Of a DNA stretch of 61,132 nt, positions 25,231 through 33,531 are shown in pieces; within the stretch, counting starts at the first letter, position 1, and the number at the start of each line of letters is the position of its first letter. A model generated the notes under the pieces. It worked only from the letters and a program-made list of their open reading frames with translations. It was not told the origin of the DNA and ran no database searches. Position numbers and translations under genes: made by a program. The DNA comes from Acidobacteriota bacterium (GTDB lineage Bacteria; Acidobacteriota; Terriglobia; Terriglobales; Acidobacteriaceae), in the NCBI GenBank assembly GCA_018268775.1, contig JAFDVV010000004.1, positions 1 to 61,132 on the forward strand, in the 5' to 3' direction.

Positions 25231-26131
25231 CGACTCTGCCTCCTGCTCCTACTTCTTCGATGAATATCTCTTCGAGGGTTGGCTCCATCACTTCGAAGCG
25301 CGTGATTCGCGCGCCTGTGATGGCCTGGGCGAGTATCTGCTGTGCCGCTGATTCGTCTCGCAGCCTGATCTCGGCGGAGCTGTTGTAGAGCTTGAACTCC
25401 TCGATACCGGGGTTGCGAAGGAAGCTGGAGTCGCCGTCGAAGGTGATCTGTACGCGGTTGCGAGGGTAGCGCGATTTGATCTCGCGCATGCCGCCGGAGA
25501 GGACGATGCGGCCACGGGAGATGAGGCAGATGGCGTCGCAGAGCTTTTCTACCTGGTCCATGCGGTGCGTGGAGAAGAGGATGGTGCGGCCCTGCTTACG
25601 CAGGTCGAGGAGCGTGTCCATCAGCAGGGTGGCGTTGACGGGGTCGAGGCCGCTAAAGGGCTCGTCCATGATGACGAGTTCGGGTTCGTGCAATAAAGTA
25701 GCAATGAACTGTATCTTCTGCTGCATGCCCTTGGAGAGTTCTTCGGTCTTCTTGGGGATGGCCTCGGTGATTTCGAGGCGCTCGCACCAGGCATGAGCGC
25801 GCTTGCTTGCGGTGGTGATGTCGAGTCCACGAAGTTGGCCCAGGAAGATGAGCTGGTCGATGACCTTCATCTTCTTGTAGAGACCTCGCTCTTCGGGCAG
25901 ATAGCCGACGCGCTGAAGGAGCTTGCGATCGAAGCGCTGGCCGAAGAGCTCGACGGTACCGGAGTCGGGCGCTGTGATGCCGATCATCATGCGAATGGAG
26001 GAGGTCTTGCCGGAGCCGTTGGGGCCGAGGAGGCCGAACATGCTGCCGGGCTCGATGGTGAAGCTCAGGTCGTCGACGGCGATCTTGGTGTCGTAGGCCT
26101 TGCGGACATGCTGAAGTCGGACGATTGCCAT
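25223..26131 (-). CDS. ABC exporter ATP-binding protein (NatA-like)
   Basis: A 302-aa ATPase with Walker A GPNGSGKTSS near residue 38, signature LSKGMQQKIQF, Walker B LVIMDEPFSGLD and the switch His in STHRMDQVEKL. The C-terminal 80 residues form the regulatory extension common in NatA/CcmA-like ATPases. It is the promoter-proximal gene of a two-gene operon with the permease. A family A repeat lies about 86 nt upstream of its start. Confidence 0.94.
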   Translation of the reverse strand: MAIVRLQHVRKAYDTKIAVDDLSFTIEPGSMFGLLGPNGSGKTSSIRMMIGITAPDSGTVELFGQRFDRKLLQRVGYLPEERGLYKKMKVIDQLIFLGQLRGLDITTASKRAHAWCERLEITEAIPKKTEELSKGMQQKIQFIATLLHEPELVIMDEPFSGLDPVNATLLMDTLLDLRKQGRTILFSTHRMDQVEKLCDAICLISRGRIVLSGGMREIKSRYPRNRVQITFDGDSSFLRNPGIEEFKLYNSSAEIRLRDESAAQQILAQAITGARITRFEVMEPTLEEIFIEEVGAGGRVDA

Positions 26132-26216
26132 TTGTTCTCGCGGGTAGTAAGGCCAGTTTATCAGGGAGCTTGGTTCTTCCAGTTCTGAGGATGCCTCTGA
26201 GGGCCGTGGGATTAGC

Positions 26217-26260
26217 CACAGGTCGTCCTTCGACTCCGCTGCGCTCCGCTCAGGATGACA
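26217..26260. repeat. Family A repeat (long form)
   Basis: CACAGGTCGTCCTTCGACTC, CGCTGCGCTCCGC, then TCAGGATGACA. It lies between the ABC operon start and the MFS stop. Confidence 0.85.
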
Positions 26261-26318
26261 ATTGCTAGTGATGCGCCGCGCCGGATGCTAGCCGGTGGCC
26301 TGGATCGGAGGGTGTCTG

Positions 26319-27548
26319 TCAGAGGATGGCGATCTCTTCGGCGATGCGTAAGTCGCGGTGTTTGCGGTCGAGCCGTGCGGAGATGAGTGCAAGACTGAGG
26401 GCGAGCAGCGCAATGAGAGCAGCGGCGATGGGGAGATGACGATAGCCGATACCGGCGGTGAGCAGCATACCGCCGACGGTCGCCCCAATGGCATTGCCGA
26501 GGTTGAAGGCTCCCTGATTGAGTGTGGAGGCGAGATTGGGCGCGCCCGATGCCTGGTCGACGATGCGGGACTGGAGCGGGGAGCCGGCGGCGAAGTGGAT
26601 CGCCCCCCAGACAAGGACCATGCTGATGGCGGGTATGGGGTACGGTTCTGCAAAGTAGAGAGCGATGAGAGCGACGATGAGCGTTGAGAGCGCAGTAATG
26701 AGGAAGGTCCCGGGACGCCAGTCGGTCAGGGCGCCTCCAGCGAGATTGCCGATCGTAATGCCGACTCCAAAGACGAGCAGCGTGAGCGTGACGGTGTGCG
26801 GCGAGACGCCGGTGACGTGGAGCAGCATCGGCGCGATGTAAGTGAAGACGCAGAACAGCGATGATGAAGCCAGCGTGCTGATCCCAAGGACGAGAAGGAC
26901 CTGGGGACGACGGAGGACGCTGAACTCATGCAGGATGCTTCCGGTGGCGGCGGCCTGCGTAGGGAGAACGAGCACGAGCGCTCCCGCAGCGATGAAACCG
27001 ATGGGGAGGATGGCCCAGAAGGAGGCTCGCCAACCGAAGGCCTGTCCGAGGGCTGTGCCTGCGGGGACGCCGAGGACGTTGGCGAGGGTGAGACCTGAGA
27101 ACATAAGCGCGATGGCCTGCGCGCGCTGATTGCGGGGGACGATGTTGGAGGCGACGACGCTGCCGATGCCGAAGAAGGCCCCGTGGCAGAGTGCGGTGAG
27201 CACCCGTGCGGCAAAGAGCAGATTGTAGGTCGGCGCAAGCGCGCAACTGAGATTGCCGAGGATGAAGACGCCGATCAGCAGAAGCATTGTGCGCTTGCGT
27301 TCGAGCTTTGCGGTGGCGATGGCGAGGAACGGCGAGCCCAGGGTAACGCTGAGCGCATATCCGGTGACGAGTGCGCCCGCCTTGGGGATGCTGACATTGA
27401 AATCGCGGGCAAGGTCGGGCAGCAAGCCCATAATGATGTATTCGGAGGTGCCGATGCCGAATGCCGCAATGGCGAGGGCCACGAGGGGCGGGCTTGTGAG
27501 GAGGCTTCGCAGACTGGAGGCTTCTATCTTTTGCGCAGAGGGCGCCAT
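26319..27548 (-). CDS. MFS transporter, DHA1 family (AraJ/YdhP-like efflux)
   Basis: A 409-aa twelve-helix transporter. AAFGIGTSEYIIMGLLPDLA is the helix-1 signature of the AraJ/YdhP/NepI group of drug:H+ antiporter-1 transporters. The A-motif loop reads GSPFLAIATAKLERKRTM and the helix-5 motif-C region is LANVLGVPAGTALG. These proteins export sugars, purine nucleosides or drugs. ATG 27548 is preferred over an in-frame TTG at 27566, although neither has a strong ribosome-binding site. It stands alone, divergent from recG. Confidence 0.9.
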   Translation of the reverse strand: MAPSAQKIEASSLRSLLTSPPLVALAIAAFGIGTSEYIIMGLLPDLARDFNVSIPKAGALVTGYALSVTLGSPFLAIATAKLERKRTMLLLIGVFILGNLSCALAPTYNLLFAARVLTALCHGAFFGIGSVVASNIVPRNQRAQAIALMFSGLTLANVLGVPAGTALGQAFGWRASFWAILPIGFIAAGALVLVLPTQAAATGSILHEFSVLRRPQVLLVLGISTLASSSLFCVFTYIAPMLLHVTGVSPHTVTLTLLVFGVGITIGNLAGGALTDWRPGTFLITALSTLIVALIALYFAEPYPIPAISMVLVWGAIHFAAGSPLQSRIVDQASGAPNLASTLNQGAFNLGNAIGATVGGMLLTAGIGYRHLPIAAALIALLALSLALISARLDRKHRDLRIAEEIAIL

Positions 27549-27634
27549 ACTTCGATTGCACCACAAGTTCTGTCAGGATTGGAGTGCTATCTTCGTCTCC
27601 AGGCGCAACGAAACGCCTCTCTCGGCGATGCAAC

Positions 27635-27693
27635 CGCAGGTCCTTCGACTGCGGGATCACGATACAGCCGCGATCCCTTCGCTCAGGATGACA
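27635..27693. repeat. Family A repeat with expanded centre
   Basis: CCGCAGGTCCTTCGACTGCG, a central ATCACGATACAGCCGCGAT, then CCCTTCGCTCAGGATGACA. It is the longest copy in the window and lies in the divergent spacer between the MFS gene and recG. Confidence 0.82.
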
Positions 27694-27803
27694 CTTCGTA
27701 CCAGGTAATGCGCCAAGGGATGGCCCTTCGTGCTAAGTAGAACCAAAGGAAGTCCTCAAGAGGTTCTGCTTCTTGAGGACGGCATCTTGTGTAGCATCGG
27801 TTT

Positions 27804-30203
27804 GTGCTGGAACTTTCGACTCCAATCAAGTTTGTGAAGCGCGTGGGTGAGCGCGTGGCCGAGGCCCTGGCCAAACGCGGGGTTGAGACGGTCGAAGACC
27901 TGCTGTACCACCTCCCTTTTCGCTATGAAGACAGACTGAATCCGGCGCCGATTCGCGAATTGAAGGCCGGAGCGATGGCTTCGATCATCGGCGAGGTACG
28001 CGGGTCGGTGCTGCTGCGGACGCGGTCGATGCCAATCTTCGAGATGACGGTGGGACAGGGGCTGGACACGGTGAAGTGCATGTGGTTCCACGGGGCCTAC
28101 CTGAAGGACAAGTTCCATGCCGGGCAGATGGTGGCACTGTACGGCAAGCTGGAGGCGTCGCGTTCGACCGCAGGCAAGTTCAAGATGATTCAGCCGCAGT
28201 TTGAGATTCTGCCGGCGGCGGATTCTCCGGAGGCAGATCTCGTCTCGCTGGAGGTGGGCCGGATTGTTCCGGTGTATGAGTTTCTGGGCGGGACGACGGC
28301 GTGGGGCGCGAAGCTGACGTCGCGGTGGCTGCGGAGAGTTGTTTGGGGATTGTTGGAGGAGTTGGCGCAGAAGAGTGAAGCAGATTCCTCCGCTTCGCTG
28401 CGGAATCACAAAGAAAAGCAATGCGTGCCGGAGACGTTGCCGGCGGCGATGCGCTCGCGGCTGGGTCTTCCGGGGAGGCTGGAGGCACTGCGGGCGGTCC
28501 ACTTTCCCGAGGCGGGGACGCCTATGGTTGAGCTGATATCGGCGACTACGTCTGCGCACCGGCGTCTGATCTTTGAAGAGCTTTTCTATCTGGAGCTGGG
28601 GCTTGAGCTGAAACGGCGGCGGCTGCGTGAGCGCGAGGGTACGGCCTTTGCGACGGACGAGCGTGTGCGGCGAGCATTGAAACAGATACTTCCCTTCCAT
28701 CCAACGGCGGCGCAAAAGCGTGTCCTGGGAGAGATCGCCGCCGACATGCGGCGGGCGCAGCCGATGCGGCGGCTGTTGCAGGGAGATGTGGGATCGGGCA
28801 AGACGATCGTCGCCATGCAGGCGGCGTTGATTGCGATAGAGAACGGCTATCAGGCCACGCTGATGGCTCCTACGGAGATTCTTGCGACGCAGCATTATCT
28901 TTCGGCGCGAAAGCTGTTGGATGGAGCGATTTCGCCACGAACTGGAAGGCCGTACCGTGTGACGCTGCTTACAGGCTCGCTGGACGATGCGGCGAAGCGC
29001 GAGGCGCGAGGCAGGATCTTTCGCGGAGAGACGGAACTGGCGATCGGTACACACGCGCTGATTGAAGAGAAGGTGGACTTCGACAACCTGGGGCTGGTGA
29101 TCGTCGACGAACAGCACAGATTTGGCGTGCAGCAGCGGTTCCGGCTGATGAAGAAGCCTGGGCCGGACGGACGTCTGGCAGAGCCTGATGTGCTGGTGAT
29201 GACGGCGACGCCGATTCCCCGGACCCTCGCGCTAACCCTCTACGGCGATCTTGAGACGAGCGTGATCGATGAGCTGCCTCCGGGGAGAACGCCAATCGTG
29301 ACGCGCAGGACGACGGAGGAGCGGGCGGGGGATGTCTGGGATTTTGTGAGGAAGCAGGTTGCGGCGGGAAGGCAGGCTTACATTGTCTATCCGGTGATTG
29401 AAGGCGCGAAGGACGACCAGCCGGAGCTGGACTTTGCGCAGGATGAGCCACGCGATGAAGACGACGTGTCGGCAACAAATAGAAAAGCAGGTTCCTCCGC
29501 TCCGCTGCGCTCCGGTCGGAATGACACTTCGTTAGAGGGTAAACGCGTTGGCAAAGCGGCGAAGGAGCAGAAGCTGTTTGCGCAGAAACAACCTCTTCGG
29601 GCGGCCAGCGATATGTATGAGGAGTTGCGAGCCGGCGCGCTGAGCGGGTTGCGGCTGGGGTTGCTGCATGGGCGGTTGAGCGCGGACGACAAAGAGATTG
29701 CGATGCGGCGGTTTCAGCGCAGCGAGATCGACGTTCTGATTGCGACGACGGTGATTGAAGTCGGCGTGGATGTACCGAATGCGACGGTGATGGTGATCGA
29801 GCACGCCGAACGGTTTGGGTTGGCTCAGATGCACCAGCTTCGCGGACGCGTTGGCCGTGGCGCGGCGAAGAGCTACTGCGTGCTGATGACGGGCGGCCGT
29901 GTGAGCGAACAGGCAGAGGCGCGGCTGAATGCAATGGTCGCCACACAGAATGGTTTTGAGCTTGCCGAGCTCGACCTTGAGCAGCGCGGGCCCGGCGAGT
30001 TCTTTGGGACGCGCCAGGCAGGGATGCCGGAGTTTCGCGTGGCCAATCTTATCCGCGACCGCGCCTTACTGGAACTGGCAAAGGTCGAGGCCGCGCGATT
30101 TGCCGAAAAGCCCGATGCGGCGATGAGCAGCGAAGAGCGGGAGGCAGTGTGGTCGCGGCTGAAGCAGCAGTGGCAACGGCGGTATGGGCTGGTGGAGGCC
30201 TGA
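27804..30203 (+). CDS. recG: ATP-dependent DNA helicase RecG with two in-frame repeat insertions
   Basis: A 799-aa RecG, about 100 residues longer than usual. The N-terminal wedge begins STPIKFVKRVGERVAEALAK and VEDLLYHLPFRYEDR. Helicase motifs are visible: Walker A QGDVGSGKT, motif II VDEQHRFGVQQ, motif III MTATPIPRTLALTLYGD, and motifs V/VI TTVIEVGVDVPNA and QLRGRVGRG. It unwinds branched DNA at stalled forks. Extra peptides EADSSASLRN (near residues 191-203) and KAGSSAPLRSGRNDTS (near 562-575) are translations of family A repeats. The second lies in a linker of about 75 residues that is normally short. The start is GTG 27804. Confidence 0.96.
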   Translation: MLELSTPIKFVKRVGERVAEALAKRGVETVEDLLYHLPFRYEDRLNPAPIRELKAGAMASIIGEVRGSVLLRTRSMPIFEMTVGQGLDTVKCMWFHGAYLKDKFHAGQMVALYGKLEASRSTAGKFKMIQPQFEILPAADSPEADLVSLEVGRIVPVYEFLGGTTAWGAKLTSRWLRRVVWGLLEELAQKSEADSSASLRNHKEKQCVPETLPAAMRSRLGLPGRLEALRAVHFPEAGTPMVELISATTSAHRRLIFEELFYLELGLELKRRRLREREGTAFATDERVRRALKQILPFHPTAAQKRVLGEIAADMRRAQPMRRLLQGDVGSGKTIVAMQAALIAIENGYQATLMAPTEILATQHYLSARKLLDGAISPRTGRPYRVTLLTGSLDDAAKREARGRIFRGETELAIGTHALIEEKVDFDNLGLVIVDEQHRFGVQQRFRLMKKPGPDGRLAEPDVLVMTATPIPRTLALTLYGDLETSVIDELPPGRTPIVTRRTTEERAGDVWDFVRKQVAAGRQAYIVYPVIEGAKDDQPELDFAQDEPRDEDDVSATNRKAGSSAPLRSGRNDTSLEGKRVGKAAKEQKLFAQKQPLRAASDMYEELRAGALSGLRLGLLHGRLSADDKEIAMRRFQRSEIDVLIATTVIEVGVDVPNATVMVIEHAERFGLAQMHQLRGRVGRGAAKSYCVLMTGGRVSEQAEARLNAMVATQNGFELAELDLEQRGPGEFFGTRQAGMPEFRVANLIRDRALLELAKVEAARFAEKPDAAMSSEEREAVWSRLKQQWQRRYGLVEA
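28379..28410. repeat. Family A repeat inside recG (copy 1)
   Basis: AGCAGATTCCTCCGCTTCGC followed by TGCGGAATCACA, matching the intergenic copy at 23898-23929 apart from a few bases. It is read in frame as ADSSASLRN within the wedge/linker region. Confidence 0.88.
29487..29526. repeat. Family A repeat inside recG (copy 2)
   Basis: AGCAGGTTCCTCCGCTCCGC, TGCGCTCCGGTC, then GGAATGACA. It is read in frame as AGSSAPLRSGRND between helicase lobe-2 segments VIEGAKDDQPELDF and AASDMYEELR. Confidence 0.88.
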
Positions 30204-30252
30204 GCGGGCTGCATGTGGTCCCTTTAGATAGAGAAGTCTCGCAAAACAAACC

Positions 30253-30298
30253 ACAGGTCCTTCGACTTCGCGGCTGCGCCGCTTCGCTCAGGATGACA
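30253..30298. repeat. Family A repeat downstream of recG
   Basis: ACAGGTCCTTCGACTTCGCG, GCTGCGCCGC, then TTCGCTCAGGATGACA. It sits in the convergent spacer between the recG and response regulator stops. Confidence 0.85.
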
Positions 30299-30378
30299 AT
30301 TTGCGAGAGATTTAAGGGATAGAGACAAAGGATGCGGGGCAGAATGACATGTCTGCCATGCTGTTCCCCGCTTGTTGT

Positions 30379-30801
30379 TTACGCAGTAGCGAGCATTGCC
30401 TGTGGCGCAGGGTAGACCTTGCGCGGGCCGCGCTTGCGGGCTACGAGGACTCGGATGCGCTCGATCATCTCTGCAGGCGAGCAGGCACCCTTGGGGAGGA
30501 AGGCATCGGCGGCGCAGGCGCGATCGAAGGCAGTGACGGTGTTCGAGACGATCATGGCCGGCAGACCGGGCTGGAGGTGCTTGGCGCGACGGACGAGTTC
30601 GTTGCCATCCATCTGCGGCATGAGGAGATCGCAGAGAAGAAGATCGAGCGAGCCGGGCGTGGACTGCTCGACGATTTCGAGGGCGTGACTGGACGAGGCC
30701 GCAGGAATAACGCGATAGCCGCGGGTTTCGAGAAGGAAGGTGCGGACAGAGAGCACCTGTTCGTTGTTGTCTACGCAGAGAATCGTCTTCTTGGGCCGCA
30801 A
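30379..30801 (-). CDS. Single-domain response regulator
   Basis: A 140-aa receiver domain with no output domain. The phospho-acceptor is D58 (LLLCDLLMPQMDG), the switch region reads IVSNTVTAF and the conserved Lys is in FLPKGACS. The acidic pair is D11-N12 (CVDNNEQ), so one Mg-coordinating acid is replaced by Asn. The start is set at TTG 30801, preceded by AGAGAG. The frame stays open to 30900 but the extra residues are Gly/Pro/Arg-rich and unlike the family. No kinase is adjacent. The 640-nt region upstream is gene-free and rich in inverted repeats. Confidence 0.8.
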   Translation of the reverse strand: MRPKKTILCVDNNEQVLSVRTFLLETRGYRVIPAASSSHALEIVEQSTPGSLDLLLCDLLMPQMDGNELVRRAKHLQPGLPAMIVSNTVTAFDRACAADAFLPKGACSPAEMIERIRVLVARKRGPRKVYPAPQAMLATA

Positions 30802-31444
30802 TGCTATCTCTCTTCTGCCGGTAGACCGCAGTAGGGCGGTGCCGGCCGATGGGCGGGCTGGGACGGCTGGTTGGCCGCCTGACCCGGATTTCAGGCACAT
30901 CCCCGCGGGTCCGGCCGAAGCTGCGCTTCGAGACAGAACGCCGTGACCGCTCTCCGCGGAGCAGTCAAGAGAGACGAGACTCTCCTGACCGCTCCTGAAG
31001 GAACAGTTCCAACCGCCCGGCCGTGGCCGGACTGCGGGGGTGAAAGATGCTGAAGCCCGTGCAGGTTGCCACGCGGATCCCCGGCATACGCGGCGAATCG
31101 ATCTGCTGTGAGTGCGGCGAGCACAGTCGCGCGAGGGCGATTGGGCTCACCTGCGTTTGCAGGCAGCGACGACGCGGATGGAGGAGCCGCGACTTGCAGG
31201 TCAAGTCGAGCATCTCTCAACTCAGATTGTCAGTAATACAGGCGAAAGAACTCATCAGCGACACACCGCACGTTGCGCGCGGAATGTCGTTAACGCTTGC
31301 CAAGAGTATGAAGAGTTGGGCGGCTTTGCAACGGCGAAGTAAGGGCGAAAAGAGGAAAGATTAAAGATTGCTCATCCACCGGAGTGTGGCCCATGCGCGA
31401 TTTCATTGGCGATTCACACGGAGGCTCTGTTGAAATCGCGTGCA
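30802..31444. other. Gene-free region with stacked inverted repeats upstream of the response regulator
   Basis: No convincing gene is present. Hairpin-forming sequences cluster at 30917-31030: GAAGC-TGC-GCTTC, CTCCGCGGAG, a long pair GGAGCAGTCA to TGACCGCTCC at 30958-30995, GGAACAGTTCC, and CGGCCGTGGCCG. TGACCGCTC occurs directly repeated at 30944-30952 and 30986-30994 with its inverted copy between, so the middle copy could pair with either side. The right part (31050-31440) holds only short, unsupported open frames. Confidence 0.5.
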
Positions 31445-32392
31445 TCACGGCAGGAAAAAGCGTCCCATTGCAACGGGAATGGTGCGGCCTCCGACGAACA
31501 CATCGGAGACTTTGCTGCCGGAGAGCGTAGCGGAGACATAGAGCCGGCTGGGACGACGCATCTCGACCCCCTGCTCGATGACGGTCCGCTCACCGCTAGC
31601 GGCGGCACCATGCTTCACCAGCCATGCGATTGCAGGACCAGCGGCCGAGCCGGTTGCGGGATCTTCTCCGTTGTAGAACTGCATACGCGCGTGCCAGCCG
31701 GCGCCGCCGCGCTGTTCTGCGCGCATGAGGAAGTAGAAAAACTTTGCGTTGTGGCGTGTGAGATATTCGCTGACCTCGGGGGTCTGGGGTACGCGAAGAC
31801 GCGCTATCGCGTCGAGCGACTTCAAGGGCACGATGCAGAAGGGATTGCCCGTGGTGACGGTCTGTACAGGCAGTTGCGAATCGATGTCGTCGAGGGAGAG
31901 TTGGAGCGCGTTGGCGAGGGACGCTGCATCGTGTGCGGGGCCGAAGACGGGGTCGTTCTGCCGCATCGTGCCGAAGACGCCCTGCTCGCTGTGCTTCGAC
32001 GGCGTAAAGCGCACAGGAATCGGTCCGGCGTTCAGGTCGAGGACAATCTCTTCTGCCGCTCGGAGCCAGGGATGGTTCCAGTAGAGCCAACTCGCTGTAC
32101 CGAGGGTTGGATGACCGGCGAAGGGCAGTTCTTCGCTGGTGGTGAAGATGCGAACACGGACGCCGTGTTGGCGTTCAATCTCGGCAGCGCGAGGGAAGAT
32201 GAAGGTGGTCTCGGAGAGATTGGTCTCGCGCGCGAGGGCCTGCATCTCGGCGTCGGAGAGGCCTCGGGCGTCGGTGAAGATCGCCAGGGGATTGCCTTCA
32301 AGAGGGCGCTCGGCGAAGACATCGACCTGCGCATAGTCGAACGCAACGTGTGCTGTAGAAGGCGGCAGGGGCTTGGCTGGCAGGGTTGACAT
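31445..32392 (-). CDS. PhzF family isomerase
   Basis: A 315-aa protein with the diaminopimelate-epimerase-like double fold of PhzF: FDYAQVDVFAERPLEGNPLAIF at the start, catalytic-Glu region ARETNLSETTF, LPFAGHPTLGTA and the C-terminal half signature DPATGSAAGPAIAWL. GGGAG lies about 6 nt before ATG 32392. The named member isomerises a phenazine precursor, but most family members have unknown substrates and no phenazine genes are present here. It diverges from the peroxiredoxin gene. Confidence 0.92.
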   Translation of the reverse strand: MSTLPAKPLPPSTAHVAFDYAQVDVFAERPLEGNPLAIFTDARGLSDAEMQALARETNLSETTFIFPRAAEIERQHGVRVRIFTTSEELPFAGHPTLGTASWLYWNHPWLRAAEEIVLDLNAGPIPVRFTPSKHSEQGVFGTMRQNDPVFGPAHDAASLANALQLSLDDIDSQLPVQTVTTGNPFCIVPLKSLDAIARLRVPQTPEVSEYLTRHNAKFFYFLMRAEQRGGAGWHARMQFYNGEDPATGSAAGPAIAWLVKHGAAASGERTVIEQGVEMRRPSRLYVSATLSGSKVSDVFVGGRTIPVAMGRFFLP

Positions 32393-32556
32393 GAAAGACT
32401 CCCAGGACTATGGTTTTGGTTAGACCGCAATCGAGCCAACCTGCTTGATGCTAGCTGAGCTAGCCGCGGTACAAAATTTTTAGAAGCGATGACGACGATT
32501 TCCAACACGTTTTCCTTCCGTTGCTGCTGTTGCTGCAATGTGACTGGGGTGCGTGG

Positions 32557-32624
32557 ATGAGCGAATCGAAGTAGAGTCTTCGAAGCAGCTAGACCCACCC
32601 AAGCCCTTGGCCGGTGGGTTTTTT
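32557..32624 (+). promoter_or_regulatory. Possible attenuator: mini-ORF plus intrinsic terminator before the peroxiredoxin gene
   Basis: A five-codon frame ATG AGC GAA TCG AAG TAG at 32557-32574 (MSESK) is followed by a hairpin with arms CCCACC (32594-32599) and GGTGGG (32613-32618), an inner CCAAG/CTTGG pair, and six T residues. It ends 55 nt before the peroxiredoxin start. No plus-strand gene upstream would need this terminator, so it may be a leader terminator. Confidence 0.5.
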
Positions 32625-32678
32625 ATTGTGAAACATAACTTGAACGTGGGGACCTGGTTCCCCGGAAGGCGCAGGCAT

Positions 32679-33335
32679 ATGTCACTCCGCATTAACGATG
32701 TAGCTCCGGACTTTACTGCTGAAACGACGCAGGGCACCATCAACTTCCACGAGTGGATTGGCGATAACTGGGCGGTTCTGTTCTCGCACCCCAAGGACTT
32801 TACTCCGGTCTGCACCACAGAGCTTGGCGCTGTGGGCTCCCTGGAAAAGCAGTTCGCAGCGCGCGGCGCCAAGGTCATCGGCCTGAGCGTCGACCCGGTC
32901 GAAAACCACGCCAAGTGGGCAAAGGACATTGAAGAGGTTACCGGCTCGGCAGTGAACTTCCCGGTGATCGGCGACACGGAGCTGAAGGTTGCAAAGCTGT
33001 ACGATATGCTTCCCGGCGATGCCGGCGATAGCTGCGAGGGACGCACTCCCGCCGACAATGCGACCGTCCGCATGGTGTTTGTGGTTGGCCCGGACAAGCG
33101 CATCAAGCTGACGCTGGCCTATCCGATGTCGACGGGCCGCAACTTCGACGAGATCATCCGCGTGCTCGATTCGATGCAGTTGACCTCGAAGCACAAGGTT
33201 TCCACACCGGCAAACTGGAAGCAGGGCGAAGATATCATTATCGGAGGCGCAGTCTCGAACGAAGACGCTGCAAAGCTCTTCCCCGGCTTCAAAACGGTGA
33301 AGCCATATCTGCGTACGGCGGCCCAGCCGAAGTAA
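32679..33335 (+). CDS. 1-Cys peroxiredoxin (Prx6/AhpC-TSA family)
   Basis: A 218-aa thiol peroxidase. The peroxidatic Cys45 lies in HPKDFTPVCTTELG, the Prx6-type motif. The C-terminal extension (LPGDAGDSCEGRTPADNATVRMVFVVGPDKRI to WKQGEDIIIGGAVSNEDAAK) is characteristic of the 1-Cys subfamily. It reduces H2O2 and organic hydroperoxides. The start at ATG 32679 removes 42 upstream in-frame residues that read through the leader hairpin. It is followed after 43 nt by tRNA-Cys. Confidence 0.93.
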   Translation: MSLRINDVAPDFTAETTQGTINFHEWIGDNWAVLFSHPKDFTPVCTTELGAVGSLEKQFAARGAKVIGLSVDPVENHAKWAKDIEEVTGSAVNFPVIGDTELKVAKLYDMLPGDAGDSCEGRTPADNATVRMVFVVGPDKRIKLTLAYPMSTGRNFDEIIRVLDSMQLTSKHKVSTPANWKQGEDIIIGGAVSNEDAAKLFPGFKTVKPYLRTAAQPK

Positions 33336-33378
33336 GATGGAGATAACTTACTCCGCGCGCTCATGCGCCGGAGCAAGA

Positions 33379-33454
33379 GCACCGATGGCGAAGTGGCTAA
33401 CGCGCTGGTCTGCAAAACCAGTATTCGTGGGTTCAATTCCCACTCGGTGCTCCA
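33379..33454 (+). tRNA. tRNA-Cys (GCA)
   Basis: A 76-nt cloverleaf: acceptor stem GCACCGA/TCGGTGC, D arm GCG/CGC, anticodon arm CTGGT-CTGCAAA-ACCAG with anticodon GCA, T arm GTGGG-TTCAATT-CCCAC, discriminator T73 as expected for Cys, and an encoded CCA end. Confidence 0.97.
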
Positions 33455-33467
33455 ACAAATTCTTGGC

Positions 33468-33500
33468 AAAGCGAGTCCTGACGGACTCGCTTTGTTGCGT
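33468..33500 (+). terminator. Intrinsic terminator after tRNA-Cys
   Basis: A perfect 11-bp stem AAAGCGAGTCC/GGACTCGCTTT with loop TGAC, followed by GTTGCGTT. The stem ends in A and T runs, so it could work for both the tRNA and the convergent RND operon. Confidence 0.82.
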
Positions 33501-33531
33501 TAGAGCATCTCTCGTTTCAGCAGATGGACGA

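Noticed and set aside
27756..29117. A 453-codon open frame antisense to recG, and similar long antisense frames elsewhere (for example 9834-10829 plus, 43748-45190 plus)
   Set aside because: They are Arg/Pro/His/Leu-rich by-products of GC-rich codon bias opposite real genes and carry no recognisable domain or ribosome-binding site.
31047..31364. Small open frames in the region upstream of the response regulator (31047-31364 and 31112-31342 plus)
   Set aside because: No family, no clear ribosome-binding site and unusual composition. The inverted repeats in the same region are a better description.
31445..32392. Phenazine biosynthesis cluster
   Set aside because: Only a PhzF-family gene is present; no phzA-E or phzG genes are adjacent, and PhzF homologues are widespread with other roles.
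33379..33454. tRNA-Cys as an integration site for a genomic island
   Set aside because: No integrase and no second copy of the tRNA 3' end is visible nearby; the neighbours are housekeeping-like.
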